DNA of 16,987 bases from positions 1 through 16,987 of the forward strand of contig CAZTCJ010000078.1 of assembly GCA_964612085.1 (NCBI GenBank), given 5' to 3'. Below are positions 1 through 5,145 of this stretch, in pieces. The stretch's first letter is position 1. Every line of letters starts with the position of its first letter. The notes under the pieces were generated by a model. The model had not been told where the DNA came from and did no database searches. It worked only from the letters and a program-made list of their open reading frames with translations. The translations under genes were made by a program, and so were the position numbers. Source of the DNA: CAZTCJ01 sp964612085. Lineage in GTDB: Bacteria > Pseudomonadota > Alphaproteobacteria > JAJFIK01.

Positions 1-349
1 TCAGGTCCATCGGGTTCATGCCGGCGGCCACGGCCTTGGCGCCTTCGCGCACGATGGCCTGGGCCAGAACGGTGGCGGTGGTGGTGCCGTCGCCGGCGGC
101 GTCGTTGGTCTTGGACGCCACTTCGCGGACCATCTGGGCGCCCATATTCTCGAACTTGTCAGCCAGTTCGATTTCCTTGGCGACCGTCACGCCGTCTTTC
201 GTGGTGCGCGGGGCGCCGAAAGACTTCTCGATGACCACGTTGCGGCCTTTGGGACCGAGGGTGACTTTCACCGCGTCGGCCAGAATGTCGACGCCGCGCA
301 GCATGCGGTTGCGCGCTTCCGTCGAAAACTTGACTTCCTTAGCACTCAT
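1..349 (-). CDS. groEL: Chaperonin GroEL, N-terminal part (runs off the window)
   Basis: This is the first 116 residues of the 60-kDa chaperonin, which forms the double-ring ATP-driven folding chamber in the cytoplasm. The visible part begins MSAKEVKFS and contains the equatorial-domain ATP-binding signatures LGPKGRNVV (about residues 31-39) and AGDGTTTATVLA (about 85-96), both typical of GroEL. The ATG at 347-349 has a good ribosome site, AAAGGAG at 360-366. It lies 78 nt downstream of groES and is surely co-transcribed from the CIRCE-controlled promoter upstream of groES. The C-terminal four fifths lies outside the window, so whether this is one of several groEL copies, which are common in alphaproteobacteria, cannot be judged. 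Confidence 0.98.
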   Translation of the reverse strand, partial: MSAKEVKFSTEARNRMLRGVDILADAVKVTLGPKGRNVVIEKSFGAPRTTKDGVTVAKEIELADKFENMGAQMVREVASKTNDAAGDGTTTATVLAQAIVREGAKAVAAGMNPMDL

Positions 350-403
350 AGCTGGTTCGCTCCTTTAGTGATTTCGGGTGTCGAAGAGGAGGGGCGGACA
401 GAG

Positions 404-442
404 AAAAAGCCGCCCTGATCCTTATAATCAGGCGGCTTTTTT
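404..442 (-). terminator. Terminator-like hairpin overlapping the groES stop codon
   Basis: Read on the minus strand, an A-run and GCCGCC at the end of groES pair with GGCGGC followed by five T. The arms are 404-414 and 431-441, extended inward by TGAT/ATCA (with one bulged base) around a loop at about 420-426. The groES stop codon is inside the stem. It has the form of an intrinsic terminator, a GC stem plus U tract, yet sits between two genes that must both be expressed, so it is more likely an attenuator, partial terminator or mRNA processing/stability element that sets the groES:groEL ratio. The structure is seen; the function is inferred. Confidence 0.6.
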
Positions 443-745
443 CTTGCCGGCCTTGCGGCCTTCGATCACACCGAGAATGTCGGATTCCTTGAGGATCATC
501 AGGTCTTCGCCATCGATCTTCACTTCCGTGCCGGCCCATTTGCCGAACAGAATGCGGTCGCCTTCTTCCACATCGAGAGGCAGGACCGTGCCGTCGTCTT
601 TCTTGATGCCTTGGCCGACCGCCAGGACTTCGCCTTCTTGAGGCTTTTCCTGAGCAGTGTCAGGGATGATGATGCCACCGGGGGTTTTGCTGTCTTCTTC
701 AACCCGGCGCACGAGCACCCGATCATGTAGAGGACGGAATTTCAT
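428..745 (-). CDS. groES: Co-chaperonin GroES
   Basis: This is the 10-kDa co-chaperonin that caps the GroEL ring. The 105-residue protein begins MKFRPLHDRVLVRR and contains the mobile-loop region SKTPGGIIIPDTA (residues 19-31), which contacts GroEL, and the family C-terminal pattern around DILGVIEG. It ends with a short basic and alanine tail (GRKAGKKKAA), making it several residues longer than E. coli GroES (97). The ATG has a strong ribosome site, AAGGAGA at 753-759. It is the first gene of the groES-groEL operon. Its last codons are built into a hairpin (404-442). Regulation is by a CIRCE operator and a promoter mapped by eye upstream. Confidence 0.98.
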   Translation of the reverse strand: MKFRPLHDRVLVRRVEEDSKTPGGIIIPDTAQEKPQEGEVLAVGQGIKKDDGTVLPLDVEEGDRILFGKWAGTEVKIDGEDLMILKESDILGVIEGRKAGKKKAA

Positions 746-805
746 ACCGACGTCTCCTTGGTAAGGTCAGACTTGTCTTGTGTGTCACACGAGACGCGGC
801 TGCCG

Positions 806-832
806 TTAGCAGCCACGTGAGGAGAGTGCTAA
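806..832 (-). promoter_or_regulatory. CIRCE operator (HrcA binding site) of groESL
   Basis: The inverted repeat TTAGCAGCC-N9-GAGTGCTAA has the exact CIRCE architecture (consensus TTAGCACTC-N9-GAGTGCTAA). One half is perfect; the other has two changed bases next to the spacer. It lies just downstream of the predicted transcription start and about 60 nt before groES, the normal place for HrcA repression. An hrcA gene is not in this window. Confidence 0.92.
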
Positions 833-847
833 CTCCCTCTCGACGCG

Positions 848-876
848 TAAATAAGAAGGCAGGTGAAGGCTGTCAA
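848..876 (-). promoter_or_regulatory. groESL promoter
   Basis: On the minus strand there is a perfect -35 TTGACA (871-876), a 17-nt spacer and a -10-like TATTTA (848-853). The predicted start, about 841, puts the CIRCE at roughly +10 to +36. The extended -10 context CTTATTTA would also suit a heat-shock sigma factor (RpoH) of alphaproteobacteria; this cannot be decided by eye. Confidence 0.65.
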
Positions 877-927
877 CACGACGGGTCGCAAAAAGTTCAT
901 CGCGCGCCAGCGGAGCGGGAAAGGACC

Positions 928-1344
928 ATGGGCATCATGGCTTACGGAGACATTAAGGTTAGGACATATGGATTGCGGGCCCTGGCTGCAATGGGGCTGG
1001 GGTTTCTGGCGGCCTGCAATGGCGAGCCCCAGGCGGCGTGCAGCGACGAACCCCAGGCCTGCGTGCAGATCGTCTCCCAGGAAGACCGCACCAATGCGGA
1101 CGGCGAGACCGTCTTTTCCGTCACCGTGCGCAACAGTTGCGGGCGGGAGGTGGATGTCATGGTCTGTTTCGAGGATAACCGGCTGGAGGCCGATTGCCGC
1201 ACCACCACGGCGCTGGAGAGTGCCGCCTTGATCCGGGAAGACAAGGCACTGCGCTTTTTCGGCGAGCGGGTGCGCGTCTACCGGCGCTATTCCGACGAGG
1301 TGCAGACCTGCCGCTTCCCGTTCTCCAATCGCGTGACGTTCTGA
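928..1344 (+). CDS. Small cysteine-rich lipoprotein of unknown function
   Basis: This 138-residue predicted lipoprotein has no function I recognise. The N-terminus has basic residues (K10, R12, R17), a hydrophobic stretch, and the lipobox LAAC at residues 27-30, so Cys30 would be lipidated and the protein anchored in the periplasm or outer membrane. Six more cysteines follow (38, 45, 71, 80, 90, 128), enough for three disulfides. A small internal repeat, GEPQAAC then DEPQAC, follows the lipid anchor. The upstream purine stretch GGAGCGGGAAAGG supports the ATG at 928; the ATG at 937 is a possible alternative, and the upstream part of the open frame overlaps the groESL control region and is unlikely to be coding. 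It is divergent from groES and convergent with the next gene. Its residue at +2 after Cys30 is Gly, not Asp, which does not suggest inner-membrane retention. Confidence 0.75.
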   Translation: MGIMAYGDIKVRTYGLRALAAMGLGFLAACNGEPQAACSDEPQACVQIVSQEDRTNADGETVFSVTVRNSCGREVDVMVCFEDNRLEADCRTTTALESAALIREDKALRFFGERVRVYRRYSDEVQTCRFPFSNRVTF

Positions 1345-1361
1345 GACACTATTGGCTGGCC

Positions 1362-1381
1362 AGGCTCTTTTAAAAAAGCCT
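1362..1381. terminator. Weak bidirectional terminator between convergent genes
   Basis: AGGCT (1362-1366) and AGCCT (1377-1381) flank a T-run followed by an A-run (CTTTTAAAAAA). The symmetrical layout gives a short hairpin with a U tract in either direction and sits exactly between the lipoprotein stop and the stop of the convergent small membrane gene. The stem is short, so efficiency is uncertain. Confidence 0.4.
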
Positions 1382-1627
1382 CTAACCGCCGCCGGGCCGG
1401 AGCAGCCAGTCGGCGATCTGCAGGCCCGAGGCGGCAATCCCCAGAAGTGCCGAGAGCCGCTGCACCCAGATCCAGAAACCCGCGCCGCCGGATTGAGACT
1501 GGGACTGGATGCTGCGCGGCGCCGTGATCCGCACCACGATGATCAGCGCGACAATCGCGAAACAGGCGACCGCGATCAGGCCGAAGGGCAGAGCGCCCAG
1601 GACATCGCGCCATGTCTCCATTTCCAT
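1382..1627 (-). CDS. Small two-helix membrane protein, unknown
   Basis: This 81-residue protein is of unknown function. Two hydrophobic segments are visible, about residues 14-32 (FGLIAVACFAIVALIIVV) and 57-75, joined by a polar loop rich in Gln and Ser (SIQSQSQSGG). The open frame continues upstream, but the ATG at 1625-1627 is preceded by the purine stretch AAGGAAAGG, so I start there; a second ATG lies two codons later. No promoter is obvious. It is convergent with the lipoprotein gene and divergent from padR, so it appears to be a single-gene transcript. The gene is real on composition and ribosome-site grounds, but it matches no family I can name. Confidence 0.6.
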   Translation of the reverse strand: MEMETWRDVLGALPFGLIAVACFAIVALIIVVRITAPRSIQSQSQSGGAGFWIWVQRLSALLGIAASGLQIADWLLRPGGG

Positions 1628-1728
1628 CCGCCGGTCCTTTCCTTGGGGGGTGAGCCGTTCTCCCCGCATCCTAGAGCAAACGGCCGGGCACGGGGGTCCG
1701 GTCCCTCGATCCATCCATCGCTCTGGGC

Positions 1729-1756
1729 TTGACGGATAAGTCTACATATGTAGATT
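1729..1756 (+). promoter_or_regulatory. padR promoter with internal palindromic operator
   Basis: A -35-like TTGACG (1729-1734) and a -10-like TAGATT (1751-1756) enclose the perfect 14-bp palindrome TCTACATATGTAGA at 1741-1754. PadR-family repressors commonly bind short palindromes of the ATGT/ACAT kind in their own promoters, so this is probably an autoregulatory operator. The expected start of transcription falls at about 1763, on the ATG itself, implying a leaderless message. Confidence 0.55.
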
Positions 1757-1762
1757 AAAGCC

Positions 1763-2077
1763 ATGACCCGGCAGCGGACCCCCTCAAAACAGACCAGGCA
1801 GGTGTTGCGCATCCTGTCCGAAGCGCCGGACAAGGGCTGGTACGGCTACGATCTGTGCAAACGGACGGGGCTGAAGTCCGGCACGCTCTATCCCATCCTC
1901 ATGCGGCTGAGCGATCAGGGCTATCTGGAGTCCGAATGGCAGGAGTCCGAACAGCCCGGACGGCCGCCCCGCCACGTGTACAGACTATCGGCCTCGGGCA
2001 AGGCGCTTGCCCACGCGCTGGCCGCCGGGGGAGCCGCCGCGCCCGGTGCTCTGGCTACGGACGGAGCGGCCTCATGA
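1763..2077 (+). CDS. PadR-family transcriptional regulator
   Basis: This 104-residue DNA-binding protein is of the short PadR type: essentially a winged helix without the long C-terminal dimerisation domain. The signature YGYDLCKRTGLKSGTLYPIL (residues 27-46) is the recognition region, followed by LSDQGYLES and the wing PPRHVYRLSASG (68-79). The tail is alanine-rich and looks unstructured. PadR proteins are usually repressors of adjacent membrane or efflux genes, relieved by small toxic molecules; the ligand here is unknown. It overlaps the next gene by four bases (ATGA), and a perfect palindrome lies in its promoter. No ribosome site precedes the ATG, consistent with leaderless translation. 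Regulation of itself and the two downstream membrane proteins is inferred. Confidence 0.9.
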   Translation: MTRQRTPSKQTRQVLRILSEAPDKGWYGYDLCKRTGLKSGTLYPILMRLSDQGYLESEWQESEQPGRPPRHVYRLSASGKALAHALAAGGAAAPGALATDGAAS

Positions 2078-2697
2078 AGCGAACAGTCATACGGTCCATC
2101 GCACGCGCCATGATCGGGCGGACCCAGACGATCGCCTGCCCCGAGCGGCAGTTATGGACGCAAGCTATGGCGGCGGAGTTGGACCGGATCGGCTCCGATT
2201 GGGAAGCGCTCGATTTCGCGCTGGGCTGCCTTGCCGCAATAGGATGGGAGACTTTGCGCATGCGGAAATTCGAACCTTTGATCAGATGGCTGCTGGCTTT
2301 CAACGTTCTGGCCTGGGCGGTGGCAAAGGTTTACCTCATCGTCATCCTGTCCCTCAAGGACGGCAGCGCGGTCAGTCTGGCGCTGCCCGATTGGATCTGG
2401 GCAACCCTGTCGGGCGCGGCCCTCCTTTATGCGGGCGCGGCGCTTGCCTTGTTCGCAGGGCGTTATCTGGCGTTCGGCCTATGCCTCACTTGCGCGCTGG
2501 CGGTCATTTCAATTCAGTTCGGGCTGGCCCAATGGCAATTTATCCGTGCTGACTTTCAGCCAGCGGAAGACCTCATGTGGTTCTTCGCGCTCATCAGCGA
2601 GGACTATTTTGTTTGGACGGCTTTCCTGGTTGGCACTGCAGTCATGCTTTTCCTGAAGACGTGTTGTCGCGGAAGGATCGCGCTATGGCCCGCATGA
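2074..2697 (+). CDS. PadR-linked membrane protein, unknown
   Basis: This 207-residue protein has a soluble N-terminal part and about four transmembrane segments (approximately residues 70-93, 108-129, 132-153 and 176-195). The N-terminal stretch contains CPERQLWTQAMAAELDRI followed by ALDFALGCLAA (residues 22-54). I have seen this W-x-x-AM-x-AEL pattern in membrane proteins encoded next to PadR genes, but I know of no established function. The ATG overlaps the padR stop codon as ATGA and has GGAG at 2063-2066; a larger open frame starting further upstream would overlap padR extensively and is rejected. Translational coupling with padR is likely. The 3' end overlaps the next gene. Confidence 0.8.
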   Translation: MKRTVIRSIARAMIGRTQTIACPERQLWTQAMAAELDRIGSDWEALDFALGCLAAIGWETLRMRKFEPLIRWLLAFNVLAWAVAKVYLIVILSLKDGSAVSLALPDWIWATLSGAALLYAGAALALFAGRYLAFGLCLTCALAVISIQFGLAQWQFIRADFQPAEDLMWFFALISEDYFVWTAFLVGTAVMLFLKTCCRGRIALWPA

Positions 2698-3080
2698 GCT
2701 GGCTTCGCAAAGCGCCGGCCTGGGCCGGAAGCGTCATTCTGCTCCTGGGCGCGGGCTATCATCTCTCCGCCCTGCCTTTCGCGCGGGAGCAAGCCGCCGC
2801 CGGGATCGAGTCCGCTTTTCTGCGGGCCGTGTCGGACCCGCTCTGGATCATGCCGAGTGCCCACTGGGCCGTCTTCGCGGTTGTCGCGGTCCTGGCGATC
2901 CTCAGCCCGTCGGGCCTCTCGCGTTGGATCTTGCTGCTGATCTCAGCCGCTGTCCTGGCCGATGCGGCGATGATCGCCGCGAAACTGGGGCCCTTCATCG
3001 GCGCCATCATGCTGGGCCTTGCCAGCGCGCTGATCGGGCTGTCCGCGCTGCTGATCCCCCGCCGTTCCGCCACCGGGTGA
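2685..3080 (+). CDS. Second PadR-operon membrane protein, unknown
   Basis: This 131-residue hydrophobic protein has four probable membrane helices (about 13-31, 58-74, 79-98 and 103-124) and a short basic C-terminus. It has no motif I recognise. Two starts are possible: ATG at 2685 with GGAAGGA at 2671-2677 at good spacing (chosen), or ATG at 2694, which would form an ATGA junction with the preceding stop just as padR does with its neighbour. Either way the reading frames overlap, so the gene is the third member of the padR operon. The operon ends here, before the riboswitch-controlled ribB. Confidence 0.75.
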   Translation: MARMSWLRKAPAWAGSVILLLGAGYHLSALPFAREQAAAGIESAFLRAVSDPLWIMPSAHWAVFAVVAVLAILSPSGLSRWILLLISAAVLADAAMIAAKLGPFIGAIMLGLASALIGLSALLIPRRSATG

Positions 3081-3143
3081 GGCATCGCGTCCGCCCGGCG
3101 CGGTTCTGACCACTTGTCATCGTGAGAAGAGAAGCGTAGCGTT

Positions 3144-3172
3144 TTGAGACCGTGCACAGTGCGCGGTGATAG
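3144..3172 (+). promoter_or_regulatory. Probable promoter of the FMN riboswitch/ribB transcript
   Basis: TTGAGA (3144-3149), a 17-nt spacer and TGATAG (3167-3172) match sigma-70 spacing with a weak -10. The predicted start, about 3179, coincides with the first base of the riboswitch P1 stem, which supports the assignment. Confidence 0.4.
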
Positions 3173-3178
3173 AAGGCG

Positions 3179-3341
3179 CTTGTTCTCAGGGCAGGGTGAA
3201 AATCCCGACCGGCGGTATTTCGATCCTCGTAACAGAGGGGAGAAGAGCCCGCGAGCGCCCGCTCCCGATACCGGGGGCGGGGTCAGCAGATCCGGTGAGA
3301 GGCCGGAGCCGACGGTAACAGTCCGGATGGGAGAGGATAAG
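3179..3341 (+). ncRNA. FMN riboswitch (RFN element)
   Basis: The conserved RFN blocks are present in order: CAGGGCAGGGTGAAAATCCC and GACCGGCGGTA, then AGCCCGCGAGCG, CAGATCCGGTGAGA, GCCGACGGTAACAGTCCGGA and the closing segment. The basal P1 stem can be paired by eye: 3179-3187 (CTTGTTCTC) with 3333-3341 (GAGGATAAG), nine pairs including two G-U pairs. The element senses flavin mononucleotide and lowers expression of ribB when FMN is plentiful. A variable, GC-rich hairpin arm lies at about 3250-3285. It precedes ribB by about 130 nt. Confidence 0.97.
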
Positions 3342-3472
3342 TTGTTCAGCAGGCCGTGCGGGTACGCCCGTGCGCTTGTGGACGTATCCGTGTCAGCGGG
3401 CGTGAAGCCCGTGGACCCGGATAATCTCCAAGACGCCCTGATTCTGGTTCGCCGTTTTAACGGAGTGAAACT
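3342..3472 (+). promoter_or_regulatory. Expression platform between riboswitch and ribB
   Basis: No intrinsic terminator with a U tract is seen. Instead there are competing GC segments, such as CGCCCG near 3365 and CGGGCG near 3399 with a local GGGC/GCCC hairpin, and a small CCGT/ACGG hairpin at 3452-3463 that takes in part of the ribosome site CGGAG (3461-3465). This favours control of translation initiation over premature termination. The interpretation is an inference without energy calculation. Confidence 0.45.
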
Positions 3473-4144
3473 ATGAATCAGACCACACTCACCAAACCGA
3501 CCGGCCTCAAGGATTTCGGGACGCCCACGGAGCGTGTCGAAAAGGCCATTGCCGCGCTCCGCGAAGGGCAGGGCATTATCGTCGTCGATGACGAGGACCG
3601 GGAAAACGAAGGCGATCTCATCTACGCCGCCGAGACCGTCACGGTCGAGCAGATGGCGCTTCTGATCCGGGAAGGCACGGGCATCGTCTGTCTGTCCTTG
3701 CCGGAGGAACGCCTGCGCGCGCTCGACCTGCCGCAGATGGTGTCGGAAAACACGGCGTTCATGAGCACGGCCTTCACCGTGTCCATCGACGCCCATGACA
3801 ACATCACCACGGGCGTGTCGGCGGCCGACCGGGTGGAGACGATCCGCACCGCGATCGATCCCGCCTCCCAGCCGGACGATCTGGCCCGGCCCGGTCATGT
3901 CTTTCCGCTGCAAGCTCATCCGGGCGGCGTCAAGGCCCGGCGCGGCCACACGGAAGCCTCCATCGAGTTCGTCACCATGGCGGGCCTCAAGCCGGCGGCG
4001 GTGATCTGCGAGCTGATGAACCCGGACGGCACCATGATGCGCCTGCCGGAGCTGATGCTGTTCGCCCGCGACCATGGTCTGCCGCTCGTCTCCATCGAGG
4101 ATCTGGTGGATTATCTGAGCGAGCGGGAGACCGCAGCGGCTTAA
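3473..4144 (+). CDS. ribB: 3,4-dihydroxy-2-butanone-4-phosphate synthase
   Basis: This enzyme converts ribulose 5-phosphate into 3,4-dihydroxy-2-butanone 4-phosphate plus formate, the four-carbon precursor of riboflavin. The 223-residue protein matches stand-alone RibB over its whole length: the metal- and substrate-binding acidic loop DDEDRENEGD (residues 39-48), TTGVSAADR (112-120), GHVFPL (141-146), GHTEAS (158-163) and VICEL (177-181). It has no C-terminal GTP cyclohydrolase II domain, unlike RibBA fusions, so RibA must be elsewhere. GGAG at 3462-3465 precedes the ATG. Expression is under the FMN riboswitch just upstream. Its stop codon shares bases with that of the convergent DUF1203 gene. 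Confidence 0.97.
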   Translation: MNQTTLTKPTGLKDFGTPTERVEKAIAALREGQGIIVVDDEDRENEGDLIYAAETVTVEQMALLIREGTGIVCLSLPEERLRALDLPQMVSENTAFMSTAFTVSIDAHDNITTGVSAADRVETIRTAIDPASQPDDLARPGHVFPLQAHPGGVKARRGHTEASIEFVTMAGLKPAAVICELMNPDGTMMRLPELMLFARDHGLPLVSIEDLVDYLSERETAAA

Positions 4145-4608
4145 GTGCGCGTCACCTTGCAGGCGAAACAACCCCGTTTCGCGAAATGCACATGGAGATA
4201 GGTCGTACCCGGATTGCTGAAGAAACGGCCTATCGCCTCCTCGACCTTCAGGCCATCGACCACATCCGCATCCTGCATCATGTGGTTGGTATCATAGGCC
4301 CGGACCGACAGGGGGCGGCTGCGCAACTGCTCGGGGATCTCGTCCACCCGGTCATAGGGGTCCCGGGCCGCCTCCCGCACGAAGATCGGGCCCGACGCAT
4401 GATAAGGGCCGTCCGCTGGCTGATGGGTGTAGGGCATCAGGATCAGGGTTTCGCCGATGGCGGCGTCCTTAAGCGTGACGCGGCAGGGGAAGCCCGGCAC
4501 CGCAGTCGCGGTCATGCGCACCGCATCGTGTTTCGAAAGTTCAGAGTCCGGCAGGCCGATGAGATGGGCGCCGGTCGCGGCGGGCAGTCCTGTGATGCGG
4601 AAGGACAT
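4141..4608 (-). CDS. DUF1203 family protein
   Basis: This 155-residue protein is recognisable as a DUF1203 member by MSFRITGLP at the start, PGFPCRVTLKDA (residues 38-49), GETLILMPYTHQPADGPY (52-69), GPIFVRE (73-79), MMQDADVV (110-117) and the C-terminal HVHFAKRGCFAC (139-150). The family's function is unknown to me. Clustered His139, His141, Cys147 and Cys150 could bind metal or take part in redox chemistry, which is speculation. A clear ribosome site, AAGGAGA at 4615-4621, precedes the ATG. It begins 27 nt after ogt, so it is the third gene of the ada/alkA-ogt operon, suggesting a role connected with alkylation stress or simple co-transcription. It is convergent with ribB, the two stops overlapping by four bases. 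Confidence 0.88.
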   Translation of the reverse strand: MSFRITGLPAATGAHLIGLPDSELSKHDAVRMTATAVPGFPCRVTLKDAAIGETLILMPYTHQPADGPYHASGPIFVREAARDPYDRVDEIPEQLRSRPLSVRAYDTNHMMQDADVVDGLKVEEAIGRFFSNPGTTYLHVHFAKRGCFACKVTRT

Positions 4609-4635
4609 TTCAAATCTCCTTATACTGAAAGCAGA

Positions 4636-5145
4636 TCAGGCCAGAAGCGCGCCTTCGTGACGCAACAGCCATTCCTTGCGCTGGAGCCCGCTGGCATAGC
4701 CGGTGAGCGTGCCGTCCGCGCCGATCACCCTATGGCAGGGCACGACGATGGCGATGGGATTGAGGCCGTTGGCCCGGCCCACCGCGCGCGAGGCCCCGGG
4801 TCGTCCCAGTTTTGCTGCGATCTCGCCATAGCTTGCCGTCCGGCCCGCCGGGATCTTGCGCAGTGCATCCCATACGGAGCGTTCGAACGCGGTGCCCCGC
4901 GCCGCCGTGGGCAGCGCATCCACCGCCGTGATGTCGCCGTCGAAATAGGCCTCGAGCGCGGCTTTGACCTTCGGGTCGGGCTCGACCGTCTCGATCTCCG
5001 CATCGTCATAGCCCTTGGCGAGCAGGCGCGCGCCCCGGTCTTCATGGCCCTCGAATTCCAGGGCGCACAGGGCGTCGCCGTTCATCACCACGGTGAGCGT
5101 GCCCATGGGGCTCGGCAAGGTGAATTGTGTCAGATGATCAGTCAT
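4636..5145 (-). CDS. ogt: Methylated-DNA--protein-cysteine methyltransferase
   Basis: This suicide repair protein transfers alkyl groups from O6-alkylguanine (and O4-alkylthymine) to its own cysteine. The 169-residue protein has the N-terminal ribonuclease-H-like region and the active-site motif VVPCHRVIG with acceptor Cys137, preceded by the helix-turn-helix region TASYGEIAAKLGRPGASRAVGRANG (about 103-127), split by the Arg-finger segment SRAVGRA. The ATG at 5143-5145 lies inside the end of ada/alkA, eight bases overlapping, with GGAGGAG at 5153-5159, so the two are translationally coupled. It supplies the O6-guanine methyltransferase activity that the Ada N-domain/AlkA fusion next to it lacks. 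Confidence 0.95.
   Translation of the reverse strand: MTDHLTQFTLPSPMGTLTVVMNGDALCALEFEGHEDRGARLLAKGYDDAEIETVEPDPKVKAALEAYFDGDITAVDALPTAARGTAFERSVWDALRKIPAGRTASYGEIAAKLGRPGASRAVGRANGLNPIAIVVPCHRVIGADGTLTGYASGLQRKEWLLRHEGALLA

Noticed and set aside
829..1437. 202-residue open frame on the minus strand, opposite the lipoprotein
   Set aside because: It overlaps the CIRCE/promoter region and the lipoprotein with its lipobox; its composition (His and Arg rich) is typical of an antisense shadow.
3144..3476. 110-residue open frame over the riboswitch
   Set aside because: The bases are explained by the conserved RFN element; the frame has no independent support.
2759..4171. 470-residue open frame on the minus strand
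   Set aside because: It runs antisense through the third padR-operon gene, the FMN riboswitch and ribB; it is a byproduct of GC-rich codon use and has no recognisable domain.
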